DNA of 64,000 nt from Cordilura impudica. Taxonomy: Eukaryota; Arthropoda; Insecta; Diptera; Scathophagidae. The notes beneath the pieces were generated by a model that was given only the letters and a program-made list of their open reading frames with translations, was not told the origin of the DNA and did not search any database. The translations under genes and the position numbers were made by a program. The DNA lies in the NCBI GenBank assembly GCA_963682025.1, contig OY821517.1:54334716-54398715 (forward strand). Direction: 5' to 3'. Of this stretch, positions 32,740 through 45,245 are shown piece by piece. Each line of letters begins with the position of its first letter. Position 1 is the stretch's first letter.

Positions 32740-33520
32740 ATCCAACCAGGGTAGGTCCAAGCGAGGTAGCGTTTTTTTTTCTTTAATTGCTGGGGGGGGG
32801 GGGGGGAAACCTTCTAAAGATATGGTGTCCTTCATATGTGAGATTCAACCCATGAGGGCCGCCTACTCACTAAAACACCGACTCCCCAGTCCTCAACCAC
32901 TCTCCCCGCGGGACTGCCGTTAGGTATTACTTTGCGGGGCTGGTTAGCGCTTGAGGCTACTCCTGAATTCGCAGCTATGGATGCTCTTATCCTCATACGC
33001 ATGTCCTCTTCCATGCGTAGTTTCTGATTGATGGTGGTTACAAAGTTGCAGACCGAATTCCAGTTTTCCATTGCATTGCATTTATTATGTGCTCCGGGTC
33101 AATATTCAGACCAGTTTCACTATGCGCCTGCATTCCTCGAATCTGGGACATTCAAAGGAAACATGTTCCGCATCTCCATATATTTCCGGGCATCTTGGGC
33201 ACAGTGCTGAAACATCATGTCGCCATTTAAAGAGGTAGCTCATGAAACCACCGTGGCCGGTTAAGAACTGCGTCAAGTTATAGTTAACTTCGCCAAGTTT
33301 TCGGTCTATCCACATCTTAGAACTTGGTATTAGTCTGTGGCTACATCTCCCCTTGGTCGTGTTGCCCCACCTTCTTTGCCACTTGTTTATTGCCTCGTTC
33401 CTTTCCACACGCCGCCTATCTTGTCTATGTTCCTCGGGGAAAATAGGTAGCGAGGTAGCATTAGAAGATGTATTACATCCAACTCTGATTAGGGCGAATT
33501 TCATTCGTCCATTCCATCAA
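32740..33520 (-). pseudogene. R1-like LINE, C-terminal fragment
   Basis: The minus-strand frame 33504-33106 reads INKWQRRWGNTTKGRCSHRLIP, WIDRKLGEVNYNLTQFLTGHGGFMSYLFK and CPRCPEIYGDAEHVSFECPRF, the conserved tail of R1-group LINEs with its C..C...H...C zinc motif. A second piece to 32832 (NWNSVCNFVTTINQKLRMEEDMRMR) continues it after a frameshift. RT and endonuclease are absent. A G15 run at about 32791-32806 and repeated ATTACATTCGTCC/ATTACATCCAAC phrases lie in the flanks. Confidence 0.75.
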
Positions 33521-33724
33521 ACCCAGAATAGAAGGCGGGCCTTTTATTAAGTGTAGAAGCTGAATTACATCCAACAAAAGAGTAGCGGCGAATTACATTC
33601 ATCCAATTCTTAGCTCCAACCTAGCCAGGATGATAGGGTCGCGAGGATAGGGTCGCTAGGCTAGGGAGCAATCATCAGTACCCGCGACATCAGCAACCAT
33701 CTTTTTGTTAATATAGTTAAATAA

Positions 33725-34640
33725 TATAAGATATCAAGGTTTTGTTGTTCTTAACCTTTGTGAGAATTGAAGTTTCGAAGGTTGATCTCTATGTGGATCA
33801 TCGTTTCTAGCATACCAGGATGAATTTACAATAATCCTTAGAATTTTATTTTGAAATCGTTGTGTCATTTCTACAACGGTCTTTGGTGTACACCCCCAAA
33901 GCTGCATTCCATAAGTCCAGACAGGTTTTACTACTTAGTTATATATCAACAGTTTATTTTAGTTTAGATTTTGTAGTTTTAAGTTCAATAGCTTTCATTT
34001 AAATGTTCTCCTTTTATTTAAGTTTAGCATCAAGCGTCATTCCGTTCATACGTGATTGCTTTGTAAGTATCGACTCCATTTAGCTGTCCACTCGACTATT
34101 GCCTCTATGTATTTCTCAAATTTATTACTTGATTCATTTTCGATATCGCTAAAGTAGTATTTTTACTATTATTTGGTTAAGATAAAGGTATATCTGATAC
34201 ATACAATAAATACAGGATTGGACCCATAATACTGCCCTGAATAATATCTTTTAAAATTCGATATATGATTCTAATAAAGTTTTGCATCGTATTTGTAGTT
34301 GAAAGTTCAGCTTATATTTTAGTTCTTTATGCCACACTTTCTCGAATGACTGAGCCACAGGCACAAACCTTTATCTTTTCCAATATTCTTCTGTCGTAGA
34401 GTACTTTTCTCGAAAGCCAAATTGGCGGCTTGCATTGCGCAAAGCATCAGCCTTTTCAATATCACTCATTGCCCAAGAATTATTTTGGTTTTTAATTGGG
34501 GAATTGTGGAGAGTTGGTCTTTTAAAACGTGCTGTTGTTTTCCATAGCGAGTAATCTGTGATTTTGTCTGCTGTAGATGCTTATAGAACTGCCCAGTACA
34601 GCTTAAAGAATAATTCTCTGTATTTTTAATGCTATCTTAC
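33725..34640 (-). pseudogene. Jockey-clade LINE fragment, internally deleted
   Basis: On the minus strand from about 34560: KTTARFKRPTLHNSPIKN and NSWAMSDIEKADAL (pre-RT), joined directly to RQFGFREKYSTTE, so the RT N-terminal motifs are deleted. Degenerate motif A (FEKVWHKE), QGSIMGPILYLLYVSDIP and finally VKPVWTYGMQLWGCT, RIIVNSSWYARN follow. Many stops. The order and phrases are those of jockey-group elements in flies. Confidence 0.7.
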
Positions 34641-34689
34641 GCCCTGAATATTATCCTCTAGAATAGAAAAAGACAAAGATAAAAGTCGA

Positions 34690-35626
34690 GTAATATAGAC
34701 CAGTCAGTCTCTTATCGAATATGTCAAAACTTTTCGAGGACTAGTCAGAATAACATTCTATATCATCAGCTCGGCCTTAGGAAGAAACACAGCACTACTG
34801 AGCAAGTCCATAAGTTAGTAACCGTTATTATAAAGGCCTTTGAGGAAAAAAATATTGCTCCGCTCTTTTTTATTGATGCCTCACAAGCATTCGACAAAGT
34901 ATGGCATGAGGGCTTGATCTATGAAATTAAACACATGTTACCACCCAACACTCACAAGCTTCTAGAAAGCTATATATCGGCTCGTAAGTTCACAGTTAAA
35001 GAGAGCAACTATAGAAATCCACCACAATATACACAACCCGGAGTCCCACAGGGGACTAGTCTGGGGAAATTATTATATTTACTCTACACATCTGATTTAC
35101 CCACAAATGTTAACACTCACACATCTACTTTTGTTGATGCTACGACAATCTTGGGTGATCATGAGGACCCATCAATAGCATTTAGATTTCTGCAAACCCA
35201 CATTTCTCAACTAGAAGATTGGCTGGAGACAAGGCAAATCAAAGTCAATGAACAGAAATGCATCCATATCACTTTCACCCTAAGAAGGGAAACGTGCCCG
35301 CAAATTTGTATCATGATATACTCATAAACCCAAACGTCAAATATCTCGGAATTTACTTTGACCCCCGCCGCAAAATTACCCAGATTAAGTTAAAAATTAT
35401 ACAACTTACATAGCTTATGGGTTGAAACGCAAAACTTAGCTTAGATTATAAACTACTGCTTTTCAACTGTATTTGAAAACCGATATGGTGCTATTGCACT
35501 TAGATAAAGGGTACTGCCGCTCCGTGTAATGTTGAAAAATTGGAAAGAAGGCAAAATAGGCTACAACGAATTATTACAGGTACACCCTGGTATGTCAGAA
35601 ATTCTAGCATTCATAAGGACTAAAAT
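34690..35626 (+). pseudogene. Jockey-clade LINE reverse transcriptase, second fragment
   Basis: RPVSLLSNMSKLFE, LGLRKKHSTTEQVH, FFIDASQAFDKVWHEGL (motif A), QPGVPQGTSLGKLLYLLYTSDLP (motif B region) and, where jockey has YADD, VDATTI, a destroyed active site. From 35340 frameshifted text includes KYLGIYFDPR and NVEKLERRQNRLQRIITGTPWYVRN. The fragment is cut at 35626 by LINE-B copy 3 and appears to resume at about 36766 (LRHNVRYLHKLE, LARNLLNSRGR). Confidence 0.7.
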
Positions 35627-36765
35627 GTTCCTTTTTTTTTTAACCAACACTCGGGGGATGCCCCCTACAAATGCAGTGAATGATTTCAGGAAAATAGATT
35701 ATGGGAAAGTGGAGAGAGGGAGTAGTGTTTGTGGATATTTGATTTAAACTTTATTAAATATATAACTGTCATGAAAGACCTGTGCGGGGAGTATATTCCA
35801 TATACAGCTAGTTCGACTGATAAACGAATTATCACTGTAATGTGTTGTGCGGTCAACAGGACAATAGACTACAAACGGGTTTGATCTGCTACAGAAGCGG
35901 GTAGAGCGAGCCGAAACTCAGGCACTTGGAATAAGTTCGCTAATCTCAAAAGAACATTTCCCATGGTAACATCTATAGAACAGTGCTGCACAACCCACAT
36001 TCCGACGATGTTCCAATGAGTCAATAGAGTTGGATACCCTAATGTCATTGGTAAGCGCCAACGCCCTCCTTTGCACACGAACCAGTAACTCCAAAATAGA
36101 CTTTGAAGCTCCTGCCCATATATGGGAGTTGTATTCCATTTTCGCTCGGATGTAAGTGGCATAGATTTTAAGGAGACCAGAGGGAGTGAAGTAATTTTGC
36201 ACCGTTTTAGAAAACGAAGACACTTGAATGCTTCTTTCCACACTTGAAAAACATGCTCGTTCCAACGAACATCATATTGAATTCTCATGCCTAGAACATC
36301 AAGAGTATCCGATTCCTCAATACCTATACCACAGATAACTTTGTTAAATCCATGGCCCTATGGGTCAACATACAACATTGAGGCTTCAGCGCATTAAAAT
36401 CAACCCTATTCGCTTTACCCAACTCGGAGATTGCTAACGGGTCTTGATTGAGTGTGTCGTTCATTGTACGCCTCTTGCTCCCCCCCCCCCCCCGGACCAA
36501 CAAGAGGCTTGGGTTACAATTAAAGGAAAATTAATGACAAATGCTGCTGTCGTCTGTGAAAGAGTAGGAAAAGAGAAGGAGAACAGAACCTTGGGGTACC
36601 CCTGAATTAAGCTGAAACTCATTTGATGAGACCCCATCAATAACAACACGTATTGCTTGGTTTCTGAGAAAACTCGATATAAATCGAGAGAAATCATTAC
36701 CGAACCCAAACGCAATAAGCTTTGATATCAATGCACCGTGCCACACACGATCGAATGCCTTGGTC
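35627..36765 (-). mobile_element. LINE-B copy 3, 5'-truncated
   Basis: The minus strand starts inside RT motif A (TKAFDRVWHGALISKLIAFG at 36765) and runs through SGVPQGS, a YSFTDDSSICH active-site segment (FADD altered), then thumb and C-terminus to the shared 3' UTR (GGGGGATGCCCCCTAC) and a poly(T) tract at 35630-35640. A C14 run at 36481-36494 and several frameshifts break it. It is inserted into the plus-strand jockey fragment. Confidence 0.78.
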
Positions 36766-36930
36766 AAATATGAAGTTTTGAGACACAATGTTAGATATTT
36801 GCATAAACTTGAAACTTAGCCTGACATGCTTGCCCGAAATCTGCTCAACAGCCGTGGCCGCCTACGCGACGTCGAAGAGCATGAAAACATATTTCTTTTA
36901 AACATTAAAGAGCAATTAAATTTTTGTCTG
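36766..36930 (+). pseudogene. Jockey-clade C-terminal remnant beyond LINE-B copy 3
   Basis: Plus-strand text LRHNVRYLHKLETxPDMLARNLLNSRGR resembles the extreme C-terminus of jockey ORF2 (HP..LA..LL). It fits as the continuation of 34690-35626. No clean target duplication could be identified. Confidence 0.5.
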
Positions 36931-37008
36931 GCATTGGCTGGACTTTATAATCAGAATTATTTTTAAGAACCGAATTATTGTTGGTTCACATACAAATAAG
37001 TGAAGATC

Positions 37009-37272
37009 CTATAAACAAACTAAGGTAAAAAAAGACTTCACAGTTTCGCAAGACTTTCCTCCTTTGGTTGTTGTTAGATAAGAGCCCCTGTTAACATTTT
37101 TTGCATTAAAATCGCCTCCTATCACAAATCTCCCATTATTTTTGTTAAATAGTTGCCAATATTTGTCTTCGGCATTTGAGTGCCTTGGCGGGTTATGCAG
37201 AGCTGTTACCGAAATGGCTGTTCCACATGGCTTAAGGCTAATTTCACAGTGACAGTCATGACATTCAGTCAT
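37009..37272 (-). pseudogene. Jockey-clade endonuclease fragment
   Basis: Minus-strand frame: ISVTALHNPPRHSNAEDKYWQLF, GRFVIGGDFNAKNVNRGS and LTTTKGGKSCETV. NPPRH and the catalytic GGDFNAKN are typical of the jockey endonuclease. Neither the N-terminal strand nor the later SDH motif is present. Repeat Y lies directly upstream on this strand. Confidence 0.72.
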
Positions 37273-37282
37273 CTTCCTTGTC

Positions 37283-37620
37283 CAATATTATACAGTAAGT
37301 TTTTCAATGTTCATAAAAATATACAAAACTATGCAGACGGACCTGAACAACATATTTACCATTAGAAATAGTGTGAAAGTATTATTGTTATTAATAGTTG
37401 GTGGCAAAAAGCACTCGTGACAGACATGACAACATCCAGAAATCATTTTAGAAGATGTTTGTAACACACAGAAGCGAAGTTAGCTCTGAAGTTACTTGTA
37501 TAACAAATAAGAAACAATTGTCTATAGTTAATATAAGAGCTAACTTATTAATAAAGCTTATAAAAAACATGAACTCTGTAATAAATTATGGTAAAAAAGA
37601 AGTATTTTGTAATGTGCTTT
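37283..37620 (-). repeat. Repeat Y, uninterrupted copy
   Basis: The reverse complement matches 27410-27521 plus 31640-31860 with LINE-B copy 2 removed, so it approximates that element's empty site. No coding capacity. Confidence 0.55.
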
Positions 37621-39834
37621 AAAATGGTACCACATGTAAGTCATAATTGCCAATGAAGATGATTCGTGGATTGTCTTGATGAAGATGATCCGAACAATAA
37701 AATACACAGAAGAAGCTGGCTGAGAAGGTGTAAAGCCTCCCAGAAGAGTTAGTTGCTCACATCCCTAAATATGTGGTGTCGGATTGTGGAACATGAGTTG
37801 AACCCTAATTCTGTGCTATCGAAGAGAACGTACTCAGTGAAGATTGCTCTGAACGGTAGTAGACAACAGTGTTGAAGGGTCCTGGGTGAATTTAAGAGGT
37901 GTCCAGGAATGTCTGAGTCAGCTTTACCCCACTGACAAGATTACATTATCGATGTGTCGGATACAAGAGTTTTGGTTGGTTGAGAGGAACATGAGTTGAA
38001 CCTGAATTCAGAGGGCTATTTATATCCTCTCGCATGTGCAGCCATAAGGATGACAGATATAGCAGGAAGAAGGATTGTGTAGACAAGAGTGTTGGATGTT
38101 GGTGTTGGTTGGTTAGACAGAGGTGTCACAAAGTAGTGTATCTTATGGTCCGGGTTGTCAATGTTTGATTGTCTGTGATGAATCTTCAAAATAACTTTAT
38201 GGGAACGGCTCCCTCGGGGAAGTTTCGTGATGGCTGCTGTTGCGACACAGATAATAACAGGGGCCCGACCCTTTAAAAAAGGGTGGAGTGTATGCCTAAC
38301 ACATTTCTCCTAGATTGCAATCCGTCTTATGACGGGACGCCGTTGGAACCATAGAATACCACCCTGTGCGATTAGGTCTTAGAGCCGGCACGCACGTTAA
38401 ACAAAAGAGACCAGAGCAAATAATTTTATAAAAAGAAAAAATTTAGTACATGATATGAATAATTTGTGTTTGTTAACTGGCTTTAGCATGTGAATTTATG
38501 AAAGCGAACTTAGCACTTTTGCATATTACGGCACAGCAACAAGTAATTACTAAACATTTTTACGTAAATGATATATTTTACTTATTCTAACTTACTGCAT
38601 TAAAATCAAATATTTTTATAAAATGTGGACTTAGCATCTTTACACTCGAAACTAACGATATATTCAGTCAAAAGCTAACGATAATAAGTCAAACCCGGAC
38701 ATAAAATACCCTACACTATTTAGTTATCGGCAAGGGGACAAGTAGCAAAAATAATTTGATTTCTGTTTATGGGAGCAGTAAGTAAAAACATTAAATAAAA
38801 GTGATATTTTTAGGTCAAAAGGTTATATAAATTACATTTTGGGGCTAATCCATCTAAAACATAATCCCCAATAGCGTTCGTCTTTGGCTCGGTGAGTGCT
38901 TTAATGAAAAATTCCATCGAAATATGTCTATTATTCTTCAATTTCATATCAAAAAACAGCAGCACAAACATCAGCACCACATAAAAAAATATAATTGAAA
39001 AACTCATTGAAATCGATAACACTGTTGATACTCAAGTGGCACTTGCAACAAGTTGTTGCTTATTAGGAGGAAAAGAAAAAAAAACAGTCCCACCACAATT
39101 TGTGGCTTTGATTGAAAAATCATTTCAATTGCAGGAAATTGTGAATGTGAAAAATTAAATTTGATTTTTATTTCATATAAGAAAAAAAAATAATACCAAC
39201 CCAATTTCATGATTGCAATAATAATTGAAATTAATTTCAAAAACAAGAATGATGATGATGACGACGTTCAAGCTGAATTGCTGCAAGCAATGACATTTGC
39301 AATTGCAACAACTTGAAAACGTGCTAAAATTTCCAACTAACTTCTCATGCACAAAAATGTGCGGCATGGTTGGCAAATTAATTATATACATATGTACGTT
39401 CAATATATCCAGGATAAAATGCTTAATTTTATTTTTGTGTTTCAGGATTATAACTCATAAACAGAAAAACACTTCATAGATTGCGATGAGGAAAACTCCT
39501 AAACAGATTTAGAAATACACAGATAATTTGTAGAGCTGGCAACATTGGTTCTAAAAATAATAAAACATAATAATGAAAACTTAAGTAACTGTAGATTATT
39601 TTAAAACCCATTTGATTTCTCACAGAGAATTATTGTGCGTGCAAAATATAATTGGATTTCTTTTGTATATTAGAAAGAAGATAAAAATTCCTTTAACAAT
39701 TTAAAAAATTCTTCGTCTTCTTTCTAATGCAAATTTGAAATTGCCACAGGGCATACGTACATAATAAAAAAATATATATATTTTGATTATATATGCATGT
39801 TTCAGCCTTACACACACAATAAACAAGCAAGAAA
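37621..39834. other. Unassigned sequence, no gene seen
   Basis: 37621-38440 is less AT-rich and stop-filled in all frames, with repeated GAACATGAGTTGAACC phrases at about 37788 and 37990 that suggest an old internal duplication. It could be part of an LTR or untranslated element region, but no LTR boundary was found. 38441-39834 is AT-rich spacer. Confidence 0.4.
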
Positions 39835-40436
39835 GTTATAGACCGACTATACGATACTCTATACCATGCGTTTATAGACCCTATCTCTTAGGTCCAACTA
39901 GTTAGATATACAACATAAGCATTAACGAAATTTGAGTGGCATTTTTATCAACTTTTTTGCCTTCGGATATGAAAAAGTTCATATCGGTTGTTATATCTAC
40001 ATGGGGACTAGGTAGAAAAATGGATCGACCCAGACCATATTTCGTAAGGTCAATTATTTTTTGCAAAAACAGATACAATCCAAATATGAGAAAAATCTTT
40101 GTAATATTTTTGTTTTTTGATAGATTTAAGTGAAGATCGGAAATTTGCTTCATATGGGGCTATGACTATATTTGGACTACTATTAAATGGGTGTAACAAA
40201 CATACACAATCCTAATTTGACTGATATCTACATAATTATTTGATATTATGGCAATTTATCAATTTCATAGGGGTCATTTGCATGGGGACTAGGACTGAAC
40301 AAGAACCGATTTTCACCAATTTCAACAACGCTCACCATATGGCTTATACACTAAATTTTATCAAAAAATATTCATATCTGCGACCTGTAGTATGATTACA
40401 AGGTTTACATGGACACAAAAAAGGACGGACGGCCGC
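39835..40436 (+). repeat. Interspersed family R copy
   Basis: ATAGACCGACTATACGATACTC, GAGTGGCATTTTTAT, ATATGAAAAAGTTCATATCGG, TTTAAGTGAAGATCGG and GGACGGACGGCCGCAAG occur in family order. The terminal 120 bp are missing or replaced. Confidence 0.7.
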
Positions 40437-40826
40437 AAGAATCAGCTGTTACCACACTGGCAGTCACTGGTATAAAGACAGTAATTTACGAAATACTAAT
40501 TTTATCAACGCAAGGTGAAATGAGGCGATGTGTATTACAAAAGTGGGCCATAAATATCTAGAACGTATGTTTTTTATTTTTACTTTTACATATTGTCATT
40601 CACCAAACCAATTCTGGTAAGAAAAAAAACAAGTAAGAGTTCTAAATTCGGCTATGCCGAATTTTTGATACCCTCCACCCAATATTTGGTACGGCTACCA
40701 CTTTGAAACTGTTGCCTATACTGAAACATTAAATCGGAATATTAATTAAATTTAAAGTTAATTGGTTTTCTTGTTGACCAATTTCTATTATAAAAATTAC
40801 TGACGATTAAAAATAATTAATTACTA

Positions 40827-41209
40827 CCATCAGATTCCAGCGCTAGAAATTCGAGTGCAATTTCTAGGCGGCTTTATTTTTCAACTTAGCCAATTCACAA
40901 ATTTTCAACTTAGCCAATTCACAAACCAACACTTTTATGGTTTATTATTATTGTGAATGAAAATAACAAACTCATTAACAGGCACATTAACAAATTTAAT
41001 AAAACACACATAGCATATGTATAATTTTATGTATGTGTTAGTAGCAACTTTAAATGCAATTTACTCAAAATAAAGGAAAAAATAAAAATCTCTAAACCTG
41101 CAAAACGGCTAAAAAGAAATACCTTTCAAATAATATGCGCTTGGTCAAAATCGGGATAAAACGGTAGAACAAAACATCGGTCACAAGAAATCGCCTAGCC
41201 TATTATAGA
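40827..41209 (-). mobile_element. Non-autonomous Helitron (family alpha), copy 3
   Basis: TCTATAATAGGCTAGGCGAT from 41209 downwards to ...CTGATGG at 40827, flanked by T and A. The 3' CTAG has decayed and the hairpin CACTCGAATTTC is retained. 383 bp. Confidence 0.7.
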
Positions 41210-41469
41210 TTTCAAAAATTTATTTATTTTTTTTTTACTAGAGTAGAAAACCCCTAAGCACTTCATAGAACACAAATGAAATTCATTATTTAACGCATCC
41301 GGCATCATAATAATACCCAAAATTTGATCCCTGTTTAAGACCTTGGAGTCATACGATATTTCAAAAAAAAAATAAAAAATCGAATGATATTTGGCGACAA
41401 ATTATTATTATTAAAAAGGAAATTTTAAAATAATTTTTGCTTGAATTTTGAAATTAAAAATCAAAAGTA

Positions 41470-43115
41470 AAAAAATTTTTAATTTTTAATTTTTATTTTT
41501 TAATTTTTAATTTTTAATTTTTAATTTTTAATTTTTAATTTTTAATTTTTAATTTTTAATTTTTAATTTTTAATTTCTATTTTTTAATTTTTAATTTTTA
41601 ATTTTTAATTTTTAATTTTTAATTTTTAATTTTTAATTTTTAATTTTTAATTTTTAATTTTTAATTTTTAAATTTTAATTTTTAATTTTTAATTTTTAAT
41701 TTTTAATTTTTAATTTTTAATTTTTAATTTTTAATTTTTAATTTTTAATTTTTAATTTTTAATTTTTAATTTTTAATTTTTAATTTTTAATTTTTAATTT
41801 TTAATTTTTAATTTTTAATTTTTAATTTTTAATTTTTAATTTTTAATTTTTAATTTTTAATTTTTAATTTTTAATTTTTAATTTTTAATTTTTAATTTTT
41901 AATTTTTAATTTTTAATTTTTAATTTTTAATTTTTAATTTTTAATTTTTAATTTTTAATTTTTAATTTTTAATTTTTAATTTTTAATTTTTAATTTTTAA
42001 TTTTTTTTTAATTTTTAATTTTTAATTTTTAATTTTTAATTTTTAATTTTTAATTTTTAATTTTTAATTTTTAATTTTTAATTTTTAATTTTTAATTTTT
42101 AATTTTTAATTTTTAATTTTTAATTTTTAATTTTTAATTTTTAATTTTTAATTTTTAATTTTTAATTTTTAATTTTTAATTTTTAATTTTTAATTTTTAA
42201 TTTTTAATTTTTAATTTTTAATTTTTAATTTTTAATTTTTAATTTTTAATTTTTAATTTTTAATTTTTAATTTTTAATTTTTAATTTTTAATTTTTAATT
42301 TTTAATTTTTAATTTTTAATTTTTAATTTTTAATTTTTAATTTTTAATTTTTAATTTTTAATTTTTAATTTTTAATTTTTAATTTTTAATTTTTAATTTT
42401 TAATTTTTAATTTTTAATTTTTAACTTTTAACTTTTAATTTTTAATTTTTAATTTTTAATTTTTAATTTTTAATTTTTAATTTTTAATTTTTAATTTTTA
42501 ATTTTTAATTTTTAATTTTTAATTTTTAATTTTTAATTTTTAATTTTTAATTTTTAATTTTTAATTTTTAATTTTTAATTTTTAATTTTTAATTTTTAAT
42601 TTTTAATTTTTAATTTTTAATTTTTAATTTTTAATTTTTAATTTTTAATTTTTAATTTTTAATTTTTAATTTTTAATTTTTAATTTTTAATTTTTAATTT
42701 TTAATTTTTAATTTTTAATTTTTAATTTTTAATTTTTAATTTTTAATTTTTAATTTTTAATTTTTAATTTTTAATTTTTAATTTTTAATTTTTAATTTTT
42801 AATTTTTAATTTTTAATTTTTAATTTTTAATTTTTAATTTTTAATTTTTAATTTTTAATTTTTAATTTTTAATTTTTAATTTTTAATTTTTAATTTTTAA
42901 TTTTTAATTTTTAATTTTTAATTTTTAATTTTTAATTTTTAATTTTTAATTTTTAATTTTTAATTTTTAATTTTTAATTTTTAATTTTTAATTTTTAATT
43001 TTTAATTTTTAATTTTTAATTTTTAATTTTTAATTTTTAATTTTTAATTTTTAATTTTTAATTTTTAATTTTTAATTTTTAATTTTTAATTTTTAATTTT
43101 TAATTTTTAATTTTA
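41470..43115. repeat. (TTTTTAA)n heptamer satellite, about 235 units
   Basis: Almost perfect tandem TTTTTAA for about 1.65 kb, with rare variants (a T insertion near 42003, TTTTAACTTTTAAC near 42421, TTTCTATT near 41573). Extremely homogeneous; the local origin lies in AATTTTTAATTTTT-like sequence of the host repeat. The length in an assembly may be compressed or expanded. Confidence 0.95.
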
Positions 43116-43566
43116 ACAATAAAAAAAATATGTGGTAATACTTGCTTAGGCCCATGTGACACGTGCAGTATTAATATACACCCAACAGTAATGACTTCAA
43201 CAATACGAAAAATTACAATATACACAACATATCTTAAGAAAAACAACAAACAAACTGAAAAATTTTATTTTTTCAAGAGTTTTTTCAAAGTTTCATTCAT
43301 ATATCGTGACCCCTTTAATCGATTTTGACGATTTTAAATAGCAACTCCTTTGGGATGTTAATACGCGATTCTATACAAAAACGAATGGTCTAGCTTAGAT
43401 ATTGACCGCGTGATCGTCATTTCCACAGACAGACGGACAGACGGTCATCGCTAAATGAACTCAAGAAAATATATGGTTTTGGAGTCTCCGGAATTTATTT
43501 CGATACGCTACAAACGGAATGACAAACGATATATACCCTCTGCCACTGAGGTATGGAGGGTATAAA

Positions 43567-44876
43567 AAAAACGTTAACATTAGTGATAGGAAGACTAATA
43601 GTGTATGTTATGAGTTCAATTAGGGAGCATCGAATTACCACTGATATATTGTAAATTAAATAAGCAAAAACACGAAAAAGTCTTGAGTAAGAACATTCAT
43701 CTAATAGAATTGTTCTTGAGCAAAGCCAATACGAGAAATTATCATATTTTTTCTTATTTTTTTTTTTTCATTTTTTTTTTCTCTTTTGGTGATTTGTTAT
43801 ATGACTCCAGTCCTGTCTCATTAATGTCACTCAAATTGTTTTAATGAAGATGATGAGAATAACTATTATGATTGATTTCGACGAAACATCACTATGCGCA
43901 AATGACAAATGATTTTTTGTGGCTCTGTTGATTAAGTATGTGCTCATATTTCTTCTAAGGTCAGCATGTATTAAAACAAAGAATAAAGTTTAATTTTTGA
44001 AAATTACATGAAGAACGTTTTTTTTTTTTCATTTTTTGCTAATCATAAGAATAAATTGAATAAATAAATTAAAATTCTTTTACTCCATGCAAGTGCCAAT
44101 AACAATGAATTTCATATACAGATTCCAATCAAGTCTAAGTAAGTTTTCCACAGAAATTCGTCTTCTACAACAAAATGTTTATTTTTGCAATTTTATTGGT
44201 ATTTACTTAAGGCGCACTTAAGATAATTTTTTCGCATTTAATTCTTTTAAGTCAATGACTCTATAAGGCATTTATTAAATTTTGTACACTAATGTCAGCA
44301 TTACGAATACTATGTATGTATAATGGATTTTAGAATTCAGTACAAGTTATTGTTGGATTACTTTGATTTTGTCAGAGATTAAAGATTAGCATATTTTTTC
44401 ATGAAATAACAAATTACTTTTTGGCAAAAATGTAATTTGAATAAAATGTTGTTTTTGTTAGTAAAGATTATTTCACTTAACGCTAAGTGTTTTAACTTAA
44501 TATGAAATTTTTTCCAAGTGTCCATGTTGATTTTTCAATTTATAAAAAGTCAATGTATTATAAATTATTTTCAAGTATATTTAAAATAAAATACTAAACA
44601 AAAATGTTTAAAATGTAAGATGTCCTGAGTGGTCCTCTAAACAATGTTAAAACACATGTATATGATATTAAATAAAAGAAATGTGTTAGGCAAAGAAATG
44701 TTAATACTTTGTCATTTTTGTAGATTTGTAGATTTTTTGTTGTAATAATTTATCGTATTGTTAACTTTTTCAAATATTTTTTTTTACATTTGTTCTAAAT
44801 AGTGGAATAAGTCCAGATATTAATGTATTCGTAAAACCCAGGTGGAGGGGTATCAGAGATTCGGCTATGCCGAATG
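43567..44876. other. AT-rich spacer, no gene seen
   Basis: Simple T-rich tracts (43750-43790, 44017-44030). No frame of interest and no recognised repeat except the S fragment at the right end. Confidence 0.45.
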
Positions 44877-44878
44877 TG

Positions 44879-45245
44879 ATGTGTAAACATCTATACACTC
44901 AGGGGGTAAAAATCTATTTCACAATACAATTACAAAAGCAGAGTAAGACAAAAACGGTGTGAGGTATGATTGTATTGGTATAAAGATTATTGCAGCTAAT
45001 GCAACAACCCTCAAGTATAACAACGTTAAAAATTTTACAATATAAACTAATTCAACAACCAAATTTTATAAAAAATTACAAATATAATAATATAGAAGTA
45101 TAACAGCTAATTTAAATAGGCTAAATATATAACAACTCTTAAATGAAAAAAATATACTAAAAACACAGGTACTTCCAATTTAAAAAAATATTTAATTACC
45201 AGATGTTTACACAGCTCCCCTGAGATCGGACTCACAAAGTTTTTT
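44879..45245 (+). repeat. Family M multi-hairpin element copy
   Basis: GATGTGTAAACATCTATAC at the left and CCAGATGTTTACACAGCTCC, GAGATCGGACTCAC at the right, with ACAATACAATTAC and GATTGTATTGGT inner arms. The second inner hairpin is largely lost. 45246-45592 holds nothing recognisable. Confidence 0.65.

Larger units (their letters stand above)
40628..43566 (+). repeat. Interspersed family S copy expanded by a Helitron and a satellite
   Basis: Starts AAGTAAGAGTTCTAAATTCGG with the palindrome TTCGGCTATGCCGAA and GATACCCTCCACC, and ends CTGAGGTATGGAGGGTATA after a GACAGACGGACAGACGG stretch. This is the same architecture as family R with different sequence. Between the ends sit Helitron copy 3 and the 1.65 kb heptamer satellite. 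A small S fragment also occurs at about 44850-44875. Confidence 0.65.

Noticed and set aside
37621..38440. Possible LTR retrotransposon end
   Set aside because: No TG...CA pair, primer-binding site or second LTR could be located.
38810..39403. Hydrophobic minus-strand frames (possible small membrane proteins)
   Set aside because: AT-rich DNA yields Phe/Leu/Ile-rich frames by chance; no start context, no neighbours, no repeat conservation.
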